Positions 34,538-43,917 of a stretch of DNA of 64,000 bases are shown piece after piece. Location: the NCBI GenBank assembly GCA_964498065.1, contig CAZCFZ010000005.1:1-64000 (forward strand), given 5' to 3'. This DNA comes from FEN-1297 sp964498065. Lineage in GTDB: Bacteria > Bacteroidota > Ignavibacteria > Ignavibacteriales > Ignavibacteriaceae. Under the pieces are notes generated by a model that saw only the letters and a list, made by a program, of their open reading frames with translations, had not been told where the DNA came from and ran no database searches. The position numbers were made by a program, and so were the translations under genes. Each line of letters starts with the position of its first letter. The first letter of the stretch is position 1.

Positions 34538-35689
34538 CTGAAAAAAATTCCTAAGCAGGTAATAGTGCTGGGCTTAATAAGCCTTTTCACCGATATAGCG
34601 AGTGAAATGCTTTACCCGATCACCCCGTTATTCCTAACTACTGTTCTGGGCGCTTCAATGGCTGTGGTAGGAATAATTGAAGGATTAGCTGAATTCATAT
34701 CGGGATTTTTAAAAGGATATTTTGGAAGACTTTCCGATAAATTAGGGAAGCGATCTATATTTGTTACTATCGGTTACGGATTATCTGCCCTGGTAAAGTC
34801 GCTGCCCGGAATTTTTCCGTATATATCAACAGTATTTTTTTCACGAATAACCGACCGCGTCGGAAAGGGAATAAGAACTGCCCCAAGAGATGCATTACTG
34901 GCTGGCAACGCAGATGGAAACACAGGCGCTGTTTTCGGATTTCACAGAGGAATGGATACGCTTGGCGCTGCTATCGGACCTTTAGTTGCATTAATTCTTC
35001 TTCACTTCTATCCGAACGATTTCAAATTAATATTTCTCGTTGCATTTCTTCCGTCGGTAATTGCGGTTAGCTTCACGCGTGCAGTTAAAGATAAAATTAC
35101 GGCAATTAAGGAAAAACAAAAGGAACACTATTTAAATGTATGGAAGTCCGCTCCTTCTCAATACAAAACGATAATTATTCTTGTAACAATTTTTTCTCTC
35201 GTCAACAGCAGCGACGTTTTTTTAATACTAAAATCTCAAAACGTTTCTCACTCAAGCACTCTGGCAATAATTGGATATATTTTTTATAATATTATCTATG
35301 CGGGTGCTTCTTATCCGGTTGGAAGAATTTCAGATAAGTTCGGTAAGAAGAATATTTATGTGTTAGGTTTATTAATATTTTCAATAGTTTATCTCGGCTT
35401 TGCTGTTTCACCTAATGTAGATTGGCTTTGGGGATTTTTTGTCTTGTACGGTATTTATGCCGCATCTACCGAGGGCATTGCCAAGGCCTGGGTTTCCGAT
35501 TTAATCCCGGATGAAAAAAGAGGAACTGCTATAGGTTTCTTAACAATGCTTTCAAGTTTTGCAGTTATGCTCGGTTCGTTGATTACGGGAATTCTGTGGG
35601 ATCAATTCGGACCGACTGTGCCATTCCTGGTTTCCTCAATAATAAGTTTTTTAATTGCCGTTAGTTTTATGCTGATTAGAAAGAAATAG
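34538..35689 (+). CDS. major facilitator superfamily transporter, probable non-ATG start
   Basis: This MFS permease of about 383 residues has 11-12 hydrophobic helices. The N-terminal family motif LISLFTDIASEMLYPITPLFL, the loop 2-3 motif GRLSDKLGKRSIF and its C-terminal duplicate GRISDKFGKKNIYVLG are all visible. RITDRVGKGIRTAPRDAL also marks this MFS subgroup of uncharacterised efflux-type proteins. The first GTG in the frame (34565) would cut the usual N-terminus. An AAGGAG site at 34525-34530 points instead to CTG at 34538, or ATT at 34535, giving KKIPKQVIVLGLIS, which matches relatives that begin M-K/N-K-I-P. Substrate is unknown. No operon partner is visible. Confidence 0.82.
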   Translation: MKKIPKQVIVLGLISLFTDIASEMLYPITPLFLTTVLGASMAVVGIIEGLAEFISGFLKGYFGRLSDKLGKRSIFVTIGYGLSALVKSLPGIFPYISTVFFSRITDRVGKGIRTAPRDALLAGNADGNTGAVFGFHRGMDTLGAAIGPLVALILLHFYPNDFKLIFLVAFLPSVIAVSFTRAVKDKITAIKEKQKEHYLNVWKSAPSQYKTIIILVTIFSLVNSSDVFLILKSQNVSHSSTLAIIGYIFYNIIYAGASYPVGRISDKFGKKNIYVLGLLIFSIVYLGFAVSPNVDWLWGFFVLYGIYAASTEGIAKAWVSDLIPDEKRGTAIGFLTMLSSFAVMLGSLITGILWDQFGPTVPFLVSSIISFLIAVSFMLIRKK

Positions 35690-35698
35690 TTTCAATTT

Positions 35699-36577
35699 TT
35701 AAGATGTTTGAATTTTGAAGTCTGTGTTCTTAACATGTAAATCTCTCTGAGGGAACGGAATTTCGATATTTGCCTTTCTAAATCTTTTAAATATTTCAAA
35801 GTATAAAATACTCTTTAGAATTGCGGGTTTGTTAATAAATTCGTCTGTCCAGACTCTAAGTATAAAATTAATCGAACTGTCCCCCATTTCGGAAAACAAA
35901 ACTTCGGGTGCCGGCTTTGTTAAAATTCCTTTTGTATCACCGGCAATTTCCAAAAGAATTTTTCTTACATTCTCAGGATCTTCCTTATAAGATACGCCTA
36001 TCGGAATATTAAATCTTACATTTCTGTCGTTGTAACTCCAATTAATAACTTTTGTTGAAATGAAATCCGAGTTCGGAACGATGATGGCTATGTTATCATT
36101 AGTTATAACCGTGGTAGAGCGCATTGAAATATTAACTACATCTCCGAAAACGTCGCCCACTTCAATTCTGTCGCCGACTTTAATCGGCCGTTCAAATAAA
36201 ATAATAATACCGCTTACAAAATTATTCGTGATGTTCTGCAGGCCGAAACCGATACCTACGCCGAGGGCGCCGGCGAGAATAGTTAGGGCGCTCAAGTCAA
36301 TTCCTTCGGTTTGCATTATTACAATAAATCCGAGCACTAAAATTAAATAACGAACTATTGTTCCCACGGCAATTCTAACGCCGAGTTCAATTTTACTTTT
36401 TTCCAGGAGTTTGTAAACAACCCATTTTTTAAGTTTGGCAGTGACGAAAAATAGGATGAAAATGAGGAGCACTAGATAAATAATTGACCAGATTGTTAAA
36501 TGAGTTTTACCAATCTCGGCAACCGGAAGATCTAAAAAACGCTTTATTTCAACGAAAAAATTTTTGAGGGCGTCCAA
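35699..36577 (-). CDS. MscS-family small-conductance mechanosensitive channel
   Basis: This 292-residue protein has three predicted membrane helices (about residues 25-47, 65-85 and 90-110). The pore-lining TM3 signature is TILAGALGVGIGFGLQNITNNFVSGIIILFERPIKVGD, and the cytoplasmic beta domain follows with VNISMRSTTVITNDNIAIIVPNSDF. It releases solutes on hypo-osmotic shock. Its stop lies ten bases from the convergent MFS gene end. The length is close to E. coli MscS (286 residues). Confidence 0.94.
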   Translation of the reverse strand: MDALKNFFVEIKRFLDLPVAEIGKTHLTIWSIIYLVLLIFILFFVTAKLKKWVVYKLLEKSKIELGVRIAVGTIVRYLILVLGFIVIMQTEGIDLSALTILAGALGVGIGFGLQNITNNFVSGIIILFERPIKVGDRIEVGDVFGDVVNISMRSTTVITNDNIAIIVPNSDFISTKVINWSYNDRNVRFNIPIGVSYKEDPENVRKILLEIAGDTKGILTKPAPEVLFSEMGDSSINFILRVWTDEFINKPAILKSILYFEIFKRFRKANIEIPFPQRDLHVKNTDFKIQTS

Positions 36578-36884
36578 AATATTCCTTAGTAATTTTTGAA
36601 TTTAAAATAGAGAGTTTAAGAAATCCTGGTAAGAAGTTAGTTAAATCATTAATTAAAAAAAAGAATGTAATCGGTGTATTTTAATTTCATTTATTAAATT
36701 CTATAAACTAATGAGCTTTTGTTATCTTAAATTATTTTTATAATAGACTTGGGTTTAGAAAATGATGACGATATCACCTTAACAACCACGGGTAGTTCAT
36801 GTGATGTAAACGGTAAAATAATTTTGGACAACTTCAATGTGTCCTGCTATTTTTTTATTTTTACCAACTTAAATTGTAAATGGA
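36578..36884. other. 307-base spacer upstream of queC and mscS
   Basis: The mscS-like gene and queC diverge here, so both promoters are in this spacer. I looked for a preQ1 riboswitch in front of queC and did not find its characteristic hairpin and A-rich tail. No ORF or strong repeat is visible. Confidence 0.4.
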
Positions 36885-37580
36885 ATGACAAAAATCGAAA
36901 AAAATATTGCGGTTGTAGCACTTAGCGGAGGAATGGACAGCTGCGTGACTGCAGCAATAGCTAATAAAAATTTTGAACTTGCTCTGGCGCATATCAATTA
37001 CGGCCAGAGAACCGAAGCGCGGGAATTAAAAGCGTTTAATGACATTGCTGATTTTTATGAGGTGCAAAAGAGATTGGTTATCGATTATACACACCTATCA
37101 AAAATCGGAGGTTCATCTTTAACCGATAAAAAAATAAAAGTAACGGAAGCCGACCTAACGAATAAAAGTATACCATCTTCTTATGTGCCTTTTCGGAATG
37201 CAAATATCCTCTCGGCATGCGTCAGCTGGGCGGAAGTTCTAAATGCTTCGGCTGTTTTTATAGGCGCAGTGTACGAAGATTCATCGGGTTACCCGGATTG
37301 CAGGCCTGAGTTTTTTACCGCTTTTGAAAAGATGATAGCTGCCGGAACTAAACCTTCTACTAAAATTAAAATAGAAACGCCTATTATAAATTATTCCAAA
37401 TCGGAAATTATTAAAAAAGGAATTGAGCTCGGGGCACCTTTAAAATTAACCTGGTCATGCTATCAAAACGAGGATGAAGCATGCGGTGTTTGCGACAGCT
37501 GTGCTTTAAGGCTGAGAGGATTTCAACAGGCAGGAATTGAGGACCCGATAAGTTATAAAGTCAGACCTTTATATATTTAA
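36885..37580 (+). CDS. queC: 7-cyano-7-deazaguanine synthase
   Basis: QueC turns 7-carboxy-7-deazaguanine into preQ0 with ATP and ammonia. The 231-residue protein has the PP-loop SGGMDSCVTAAIA near the N-terminus. Mid-chain VPFRNANILSACVSWAE is present, and the C-terminal zinc site is built from four cysteines in CYQNEDEACGVCDSC. It is 57 bases upstream of queF on the same strand. queD and queE are not in this window. queA is on the other strand at 16497-17531. Confidence 0.96.
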   Translation: MTKIEKNIAVVALSGGMDSCVTAAIANKNFELALAHINYGQRTEARELKAFNDIADFYEVQKRLVIDYTHLSKIGGSSLTDKKIKVTEADLTNKSIPSSYVPFRNANILSACVSWAEVLNASAVFIGAVYEDSSGYPDCRPEFFTAFEKMIAAGTKPSTKIKIETPIINYSKSEIIKKGIELGAPLKLTWSCYQNEDEACGVCDSCALRLRGFQQAGIEDPISYKVRPLYI

Positions 37581-37637
37581 TATTCCAATTTATATTTGAA
37601 TCGTCTAAAGAAAAACATTTATTAATTTGAGTAAATA

Positions 37638-38018
37638 ATGAGTGACAAATTAAAACTTTTGGAAGTATTTGAAAACGCATATCCGGACAGAGATTATACG
37701 GTAGTTCATACCGCGCCGGAATTTACATCTTTCTGCCCCAAAACCGGGCAGCCGGATTTTGCTACTATCACAATAGAGTATATTCCGGATAAATTATGTA
37801 TTGAACTTAAATCATTAAAAATTTATTTGAATTCTTTTCGAAACGACGGAATATATTTTGAAAGTGTTACTAACAAAATTTTGGATGATTTGGTGGAAGT
37901 CTGCAAACCTCGATACATGTTTATAACTGCGGAATTTAATGTACGCGGCGGCATTTCTTCGGTTGTGGAAGCTGAATATGAGAGCAGCGACTGGATTAAT
38001 AAAGGGAACTTTAACTAG
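37638..38018 (+). CDS. queF: NADPH-dependent 7-cyano-7-deazaguanine reductase
   Basis: QueF reduces the nitrile of preQ0 to the amine of preQ1. This is the short, unimodular type (126 residues). The catalytic Cys33 in FTSFCPKTGQPDFA and Asp40 keep the spacing of the characterised enzyme. YFESVTNKILDDLVE carries the substrate-binding Glu, and FNVRGGISSVVEAEYE the C-terminal signature. It follows queC closely and precedes glnD by 55 bases. Confidence 0.96.
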   Translation: MSDKLKLLEVFENAYPDRDYTVVHTAPEFTSFCPKTGQPDFATITIEYIPDKLCIELKSLKIYLNSFRNDGIYFESVTNKILDDLVEVCKPRYMFITAEFNVRGGISSVVEAEYESSDWINKGNFN

Positions 38019-38073
38019 TTAAATAAGTACTATGCTTTAGTTGCGAGAATATTAAAATTTAAGTTGTAAATAA

Positions 38074-40644
38074 ATGATTTCTGTTGAAAACATAAAAAAA
38101 GAATTTTTAAGGTCCAGGGATAAATTATTCCAGGGAAATATAAGACAAAAGGATTCTTTTCAATTCAGTGTTTCTTACAGCCTGCTTGTTGAAGAATATA
38201 TTAGAAGACTATCGGGAGATGCTAAATATAATTTTGTCCTGGCTTCGGCAGGCAGTTTTAGCAGGCGGGAACTATCACCTTTTTCCGATATAGATTTAAT
38301 GTTTATAACAAACTCCGTAGAAGAAAACAAAGAAGATATTGCTAAGCTTGTAACAAAATTTTGGGACAACGGCCTTGAAGCATCACACACCGTAAGGGAA
38401 TTTTCCGATATTGAAAAATATTTAAAAACAGATCTTCACACTTTCACACAATTTTTTGAAACCCGTTTTCTTTTAGGAAGCGAAGCCTTATTTAGCAAAT
38501 GGAATGAAACGCTGTTTTCATATATAACGGAAGAGGTCAAAACAAATTTGTTAAATGAGTTGTTCGAAGATATTAATGACCGTTATAATAAATACGGCGA
38601 GTCGCCTAAAGTATTGGAACCCAATGTAAAGCTTTCTGCCGGCGGTTTAAGAGATTTTCAAGCAATTGAATGGATGTACATCCTTATGAACGGTACATTT
38701 CTTAATAAACAAAGTGAATCAACACAGGCAGAAACATTTATCGATCTTTTAAGAGATAATCAATATACATCGAATAACGAGTGTAATCGTCTGCTTCAGA
38801 GCTATAAATTAATACTCGGCGTAAGAAATGCTCTTCATCTCACTTCACAGCAAAAGAACGATAGATTCGAATTTGCATCCCAGAAAAAAATATCTTCCAT
38901 GATGATTCACCGGAAAGATGCATTAGCCAACTTTATGCACATGTACTTTATTTCTTCAAATATAATTCATCGATTCTCCAAGTCTATGGTAAAGAAGTTT
39001 CAGGAAGAAATTTCAAACCCTCTTCCGGATTCATTGGCTATTGATTTGGATGAGGATTTTATTCTTAAAAGGAAAATAATTTCTTTGAATCAGGAGGCTA
39101 ATCTATCTCTATCGGATATTTTAAGAGCCTTTTATTATCGATGCTTATATAATGCACATTTCGATGAAAAGCTGCGTTCCACAATTATTGAGGTAGTTGA
39201 AGAGTATGACGGAGTTGTTAAAACTGAAGCTGAGTCTTCGGTTTTCTTCAGAGAAATTTTACGTCTTCCCAAAAATGTAGGTCAGACGCTGTCCGCAATG
39301 AATGAACTCGGAGTTTTAAAAGCTTTTATGCCGGAGTTTAATGACCTGATCGGGTTCCTTCAGCACGGGGTTTATCACTGTTATACTGCGGATGAACATA
39401 CTTTAATAACAATTCAAAACCTGGAAAATTTGGAAAAAGATACATCTCCTCTCGGGAAAATTTATAATAACTTAAAAGATAAAGAAATTCTTCATCTCGG
39501 ATTATTATTCCATGATATAGCGAAGCCGATTAATGTTTCCGGTCATGAAATTATCGGTGCGGAAATGGCTTCCTCAATAATGCACAGACTCGGTTACAGC
39601 GAAGAAGAAATTGAGCCGGTATCTTTTCTTGTAAAAAATCATCTTGTAATGGAGCAAGTTGCTTTCCGGAGAAATTTAAACGATCCGGAAACCTTAAACA
39701 ATTTTACCTCCAAATTTAGTTCAACAGAAGACCTGGATCTGCTCTACCTTGTTACTTATGCCGATCTGTCTGCGGTTAACCCTGCAGTATGGACTTCCTG
39801 GAAAAGCGATCTCTTGGCAGAACTCTATAAGAAATCAAAGTCAATGCTGGAGGAACAAATTAGCGGTGAAGAGCTTTTAATGAACAGCATTTACGTTGTA
39901 CCGAAAGAAATAAGCAAACACTCGGATATTATTTCCGAATCTCATGTGCAGGAACATATTGATTCAATTAATGATATCGGTTATGCACATCAATTTTCAG
40001 ATGTAGAAATTGCAAAGCACGTGGAAGAAATTCAGAAGGGAAGTAATCTCTCCGTAATGTTTAAGGAATTTGAAGACTTTACGAACGTTACAATTATAAC
40101 TAAAGATTATCCCTCATTGTTATCGAAATTATGCGGTGTTCTTTCTATAAATGATGCCAATATTCATGATGCAAAAATATTCACCCGTAAAGACGGTATA
40201 GTAATAGATACATTTAATCTGACGGATTTTAGAACCCATACTAAGCTTAATGTAGAAAGATATTCAAAAATAGAAGAAGATTTTAAAAAGGTTATCTCAG
40301 GATTACTTCAATTAAATCAGGAATTTGCTCGATTAAAATCCAGATGGTGGAGGATTGAAAGCAAGTTTTTTAAGCGTGCGGGCAAAATTAAAATTGCTTT
40401 CGACAAGCATGAAAAATATACGATCATCGATGTTTTTTCTCCTGATCGACTTGGATTTTTATACCAGGTAACAACCAAAATGTCTGAGCTCGGATTAATT
40501 ATTTACTTTGCAAAAATTTCAACCAAAGGTGATGATATTGTTGATTCTTTTTATGTCCTTGACAGACAGGGCAAAAAAATATCTCAGAATGATTATGAAT
40601 TTATTAAAACCGAACTTACCGATACTATCTCCCAAATGTTATAA
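38074..40644 (+). CDS. glnD: PII uridylyltransferase/uridylyl-removing enzyme, GlnD-like
   Basis: This 856-residue GlnD-type protein has the nucleotidyltransferase motif GSFSRRELSPFSDIDLMF (residues about 61-78), with the metal-binding DxD. A helical GlnD-UR_UTase domain follows (KLSAGGLRDFQAIEWMYIL). The HD domain includes HLGLLFHDIAKP with His480-Asp481 and HGVYHCYTADEHTL just before it. Two C-terminal ACT domains bind glutamine: VTIITKDYPSLLSKLCGVLS and IDVFSPDRLGFLYQVTTKM. It senses glutamine and modifies PII. No glnB or amtB is in the window, so the partner is elsewhere. It precedes murI by nine bases. Confidence 0.92.
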   Translation: MISVENIKKEFLRSRDKLFQGNIRQKDSFQFSVSYSLLVEEYIRRLSGDAKYNFVLASAGSFSRRELSPFSDIDLMFITNSVEENKEDIAKLVTKFWDNGLEASHTVREFSDIEKYLKTDLHTFTQFFETRFLLGSEALFSKWNETLFSYITEEVKTNLLNELFEDINDRYNKYGESPKVLEPNVKLSAGGLRDFQAIEWMYILMNGTFLNKQSESTQAETFIDLLRDNQYTSNNECNRLLQSYKLILGVRNALHLTSQQKNDRFEFASQKKISSMMIHRKDALANFMHMYFISSNIIHRFSKSMVKKFQEEISNPLPDSLAIDLDEDFILKRKIISLNQEANLSLSDILRAFYYRCLYNAHFDEKLRSTIIEVVEEYDGVVKTEAESSVFFREILRLPKNVGQTLSAMNELGVLKAFMPEFNDLIGFLQHGVYHCYTADEHTLITIQNLENLEKDTSPLGKIYNNLKDKEILHLGLLFHDIAKPINVSGHEIIGAEMASSIMHRLGYSEEEIEPVSFLVKNHLVMEQVAFRRNLNDPETLNNFTSKFSSTEDLDLLYLVTYADLSAVNPAVWTSWKSDLLAELYKKSKSMLEEQISGEELLMNSIYVVPKEISKHSDIISESHVQEHIDSINDIGYAHQFSDVEIAKHVEEIQKGSNLSVMFKEFEDFTNVTIITKDYPSLLSKLCGVLSINDANIHDAKIFTRKDGIVIDTFNLTDFRTHTKLNVERYSKIEEDFKKVISGLLQLNQEFARLKSRWWRIESKFFKRAGKIKIAFDKHEKYTIIDVFSPDRLGFLYQVTTKMSELGLIIYFAKISTKGDDIVDSFYVLDRQGKKISQNDYEFIKTELTDTISQML

Positions 40645-40653
40645 GGGAAAAAA

Positions 40654-41478
40654 TTGAACTTCATGGAAAAAGAAAAACCCATCGGAGTATTTGATTCCGG
40701 TATAGGGGGATTAACCGTGGTTAAGAGAATTGCTTCAACACTGCCCAAAGAAAATATTATTTATTTTGGAGACACTGCAAGAGTTCCCTACGGTTCAAAA
40801 TCAAACTCAACTGTTATAGAATATGCACTTCAAGATGCTAAGTTTTTAATAAATAAAAATGTTAAAGCTATAGTAGTTGCATGTAACACGGTATCTTCCG
40901 TTGCTTTAAAAGAATTAAGAAACAATTTTAATGTTCCTATTATAGGAATGATAGAACCCGGTGCAAAATCCGCTGTTAAAGAAACAAAGAACGGACTAAT
41001 AGGTGTAATTGGTACGAGGGCAACAATAAATAATAAAGCATATTCAAAAGAAATAAATGTAATTGAACCGGATATTAAAGTGTTTGAAAAACCATGCCCC
41101 TTATTCGTTCCGCTTGCAGAGGAAGGGTGGGTTAATCACAAAGCCGCATATGAAATTGCGGAAGAATATCTAAAAGAATTAAGGGATCTAAAAATAGATA
41201 CTCTTGTTCTCGGCTGTACACATTATCCGATTTTAGCAAAAGTAATTCAGGAAGTAATCGGGGAAAATGTGAAGTTAATTGATTCCGGTATTGCTTCTGC
41301 GGAAGTAGTTAATAAAGAGCTAGATAGATTAGATCTCCATTCAAACAAGTATTCCCAGGGAGATCAGGATTTCTTTGTCAGTGATATTCCGGTAAAATTT
41401 AAAGAGGTTGCCGAACTATTCCTTGGCAGAGAAGTTAATCAAATTCAAAAAGTTGATCTGGAATTATTAACCTCTTAA
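40654..41478 (+). CDS. murI: glutamate racemase
   Basis: MurI makes D-glutamate for peptidoglycan. The protein of about 274 residues has IGVFDSGIGGLTVVKRI, the first catalytic Cys in VVACNTVSSVAL, and the second in LVLGCTHYPIL. YFGDTARVPYGSKS is also typical. A TTG at 40654 has AAGGG six bases upstream, whereas the first ATG (40663) would be 15 bases away, so TTG is favoured by spacing. The alternative start loses only three residues. It follows glnD by nine bases and converges with the asparaginase gene with no gap. Confidence 0.96.
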   Translation: MNFMEKEKPIGVFDSGIGGLTVVKRIASTLPKENIIYFGDTARVPYGSKSNSTVIEYALQDAKFLINKNVKAIVVACNTVSSVALKELRNNFNVPIIGMIEPGAKSAVKETKNGLIGVIGTRATINNKAYSKEINVIEPDIKVFEKPCPLFVPLAEEGWVNHKAAYEIAEEYLKELRDLKIDTLVLGCTHYPILAKVIQEVIGENVKLIDSGIASAEVVNKELDRLDLHSNKYSQGDQDFFVSDIPVKFKEVAELFLGREVNQIQKVDLELLTS

Positions 41479-42456
41479 TTAATTATCGTCGAATATTTTT
41501 CTTAATTCGTTCAGGTCTTTTGTAACTCCGAGGGCAAGCATTAATTTTATTCTTGCTTTCTGGCCATTGAGATATTCTGCAAAAATGACCCCGATACTAT
41601 GAAGCCATTTACCCGCACCGGGATAGCCGTAAATATCAAGAGTTTCTCCCGCCGGACATCTTGAAACTAGAATTACGGGAATATTTTTATCCACTGCATA
41701 CTTAATGCCCTCAAACGCAGCAGGGGGAACGTTGCCTACGCCTAATGCTTCAACAACAATTCCTTCTACATTGCTGTCGGCAGAAAACTTAAAAAATTTT
41801 TCATTCATTCCGGCATACACTGTTAGCATATCTACATTCGAGACTATTTCATCAGTTGTAATCTTTTCCAGCTTCCTCGGCAGTCTGTTTAATATTACCC
41901 TATCATTTTGAACAAATCCCAATGCGCCGAAATCCAGGCTTTGAAAAGTATCCACTTCGTCCGTAAAAGTTTTTGTAACTTCACTTGCCGCATTCATTTC
42001 TCCGTTAAGGCAGACTAAGACTCCTAAATCCCTGCAATTAGGATTTAAACAAATTTGAACTGCATCCAGTAAATTTCTCGGTCCGTCCCAGTCTGGCTCG
42101 GAACTGTTTTTCATAGATCCGATTACAACGATAGGTATAGATGTTTTAACGGTTAAATCCAAAAGATAGGCTGTCTCTTCGAGAGTATCGGTACCGTGAG
42201 TTACTATTACACCGCTGTAAGGTTTTTCATCAATAAGCTCTTGTATCTTATTTGCTAATTTAAACATTAGTTCAGGGGTCATATGAGGACCGGGATATTT
42301 TCCAAAATCATAGCATGTAATATTTGCAAGCTTCCCGGCGTCAGGTATTTTTGTCATTAATTCTTCGCCTGAAAATCTTGGTATGGCGCCTCCGGTTGAT
42401 TTATCAATCATCATTGAAAATGTGCCGCCCGTAAAAACAATTAAAATGTCTTCCAT
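41479..42456 (-). CDS. L-asparaginase (type I/II family)
   Basis: This 325-residue protein hydrolyses asparagine to aspartate and ammonia. The first catalytic Thr is in VFTGGTFSMM, and the second triad region is VIVTHGTDTLEETAYLLDL, with the conserved T-D pair. ALGVGNVPPAAFEG and VSRCPAGETLDIYGYPG complete the family pattern. There is no signal peptide, so it should be cytoplasmic. Glutaminase activity or a transamidase-associated GatD-like role cannot be excluded. It converges with murI. Confidence 0.88.
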   Translation of the reverse strand: MEDILIVFTGGTFSMMIDKSTGGAIPRFSGEELMTKIPDAGKLANITCYDFGKYPGPHMTPELMFKLANKIQELIDEKPYSGVIVTHGTDTLEETAYLLDLTVKTSIPIVVIGSMKNSSEPDWDGPRNLLDAVQICLNPNCRDLGVLVCLNGEMNAASEVTKTFTDEVDTFQSLDFGALGFVQNDRVILNRLPRKLEKITTDEIVSNVDMLTVYAGMNEKFFKFSADSNVEGIVVEALGVGNVPPAAFEGIKYAVDKNIPVILVSRCPAGETLDIYGYPGAGKWLHSIGVIFAEYLNGQKARIKLMLALGVTKDLNELRKIFDDN

Positions 42457-42587
42457 AAATTCCTTAAAATTTTGATTCGAAATATAAGTGAAAGTATAAT
42501 GAAAAATATGATGATTTAGTTTTACATTATTACTTAATTAATACTCACCGGAATTCATCACAACTTTCGCTTACATATTATAAAGAC

Positions 42588-42618
42588 TTGAAGCAGTTAT
42601 ATTTTACCTTTATTTTTG
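42588..42618 (+). promoter_or_regulatory. candidate Bacteroidota-type promoter for nfu
   Basis: TATTTTTG at 42611-42618 fits the TAnnTTTG -7 element used by the housekeeping sigma factor in Bacteroidota. A TTG at 42588-42590 lies 20 bases upstream, as the -33 element requires. A ribosome site (CAGGAG) and ATG 42646 follow. The match is short and unproven in this lineage. Confidence 0.35.
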
Positions 42619-42645
42619 TATGTAAATTATTTTCAGGAGTAAGTT

Positions 42646-43185
42646 ATGTTATTAGTTCAAGATGTCGATTTAACACCTAATCCGCATGCGTTAAAGTTTA
42701 TTCTGAATGAAAAATTATTAAAACTCGAGACTAGGCAGTTCAGCAGTAAGGAAGAGGCAGAAAAGGATCCTTTGGCTAAGGGAATATTTGAAATTGACGG
42801 TGTCGTGACGGTCTTTTATATGGACAAATTTATTACAATTGAAAAATCCCAAACTGCAAATTGGGGACAGATACAAAGGCCATTTATAGAATTCCTTAAA
42901 ACATTTGATAAAAGCTTAATTCCAGAAGAACAAATTGTTGAACCGTCTATTGAAGAGAGCGAATTATTAAAACAAATAAATAATATTCTGGATCAAAAAG
43001 TACGGCCGGCTCTAGCCGGAGACGGAGGCGGGCTTCAAGTTATCGGTTTAAACGGATATACGGTTAAGATTCATTATCAAGGCGCCTGCGGAAGCTGCCC
43101 TACCGCAATTAGCGGAACTTTAATGGCAATTGAAGGTTTGTTAAAAAGGGATATTAATCCTGCTATAGAAGTAATACCCGATTAA
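42646..43185 (+). CDS. NifU/Nfu-type Fe-S scaffold protein
   Basis: This 179-residue protein has an N-terminal Nfu_N domain (VDLTPNPHALKFILNEKLL, GIFEIDGVVTVFYMDKFITI). Its C-terminal NifU domain has the cluster-binding CxxC in YQGACGSCPTAISGTLMAIEGLLK and the preceding VRPALAGDGGGLQVIGL. Such proteins carry and deliver 4Fe-4S clusters to target enzymes. The window itself encodes at least two Fe-S radical SAM enzymes that need such delivery. It appears monocistronic and is followed by a terminator. Confidence 0.93.
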   Translation: MLLVQDVDLTPNPHALKFILNEKLLKLETRQFSSKEEAEKDPLAKGIFEIDGVVTVFYMDKFITIEKSQTANWGQIQRPFIEFLKTFDKSLIPEEQIVEPSIEESELLKQINNILDQKVRPALAGDGGGLQVIGLNGYTVKIHYQGACGSCPTAISGTLMAIEGLLKRDINPAIEVIPD

Positions 43186-43213
43186 TTGTAATATTTAAAG
43201 TTTTTGAAAATTA

Positions 43214-43246
43214 AGCCCAATTCATTTTTGAGATTGGGTTTTTTAT
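43214..43246 (+). terminator. rho-independent terminator after nfu
   Basis: AGCCCAAT pairs with ATTGGGTT across an 11-base loop and is followed by TTTTTTATTG. It lies about 30 bases after the nfu stop. Confidence 0.75.
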
Positions 43247-43319
43247 TGTTTCCTTGTTTTGACATTCTTTTAAGAAATTTTTCTTAAATTTAAATTAAAT
43301 TTATCTGAAGGAGTGCATT

Positions 43320-43832
43320 ATGAAAAACCCGGAAATTTTATATTTTGCTTCCTCAGAAATATCAGGAATTCACTTTAAAATTTTTGCTTCTCATAACGGA
43401 ATTGTCAGAATATTTTTAAATAAAAAATCAGCCTTCATAGAAAGCTCTAACCGAACCAACCTTCAGCCGGATGATCCTTTTTTATTTAATGTGTTTCAAC
43501 AATTGGATGAGTATTTCAATTATAAAAGGAAAACATTTAATATTCCCCTGGACATTCAAGGAACGGAGTTTCAGAAAAGGGTATGGCATGAATTATTAAA
43601 AATTCCTTTCGGCAAAACAGTTTCCTACAAAACTATTGCACAAAGAATCGGAAGTGTAAAATCAATCCGTGCCGTTGGAAAAGCAAATGGGGTAAATCCT
43701 ATTCCTATTATTATTCCCTGTCATCGTGTAGTTAATTCGGACGGATCAATCGGAGGTTATTCCGGCGGAATAAAAATTAAAGAAAAACTACTGGAACTTG
43801 AGGGAAGCATAAATCCCCGCTTGTTTAATTAG
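43320..43832 (+). CDS. ogt: methylated-DNA--[protein]-cysteine S-methyltransferase
   Basis: This 170-residue suicide repair protein transfers alkyl groups from O6-alkylguanine to its own Cys in IIPCHRVVNSDGS. Upstream motifs are the DNA-binding FQKRVWHELLKIPFGKTVSYKTIA and AVGKANGVNPIP; downstream GGYSGGIKIKEKLLELEG ends the core. It is preceded by a good ribosome site (GAAGGAG). It lacks an AdaA-type N-terminal domain, so it is the plain Ogt/MGMT form. Confidence 0.95.
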   Translation: MKNPEILYFASSEISGIHFKIFASHNGIVRIFLNKKSAFIESSNRTNLQPDDPFLFNVFQQLDEYFNYKRKTFNIPLDIQGTEFQKRVWHELLKIPFGKTVSYKTIAQRIGSVKSIRAVGKANGVNPIPIIIPCHRVVNSDGSIGGYSGGIKIKEKLLELEGSINPRLFN

Positions 43833-43865
43833 ATTCTTCAATTTTTTTAATAAAGAAAATAAAAA

Positions 43866-43911
43866 TACGTCAATCCGGATTAATTTATTAATTAAATTCC
43901 AAATTGACGTA
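43866..43911. terminator. bidirectional hairpin between ogt and the KamA-like gene
   Basis: TACGTCAAT pairs with ATTGACGTA, and additional weak pairing continues inward (CCGG against CCAA). It is located between two convergent gene ends, so it may stop transcription from both sides. Confidence 0.55.
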
Positions 43912-43917
43912 AACTTT

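Noticed and set aside
36578..36884. preQ1 riboswitch before queC
   Set aside because: The short hairpin with conserved loop C residues and A-rich tail of class I, and the longer class II layout, were not found by eye.
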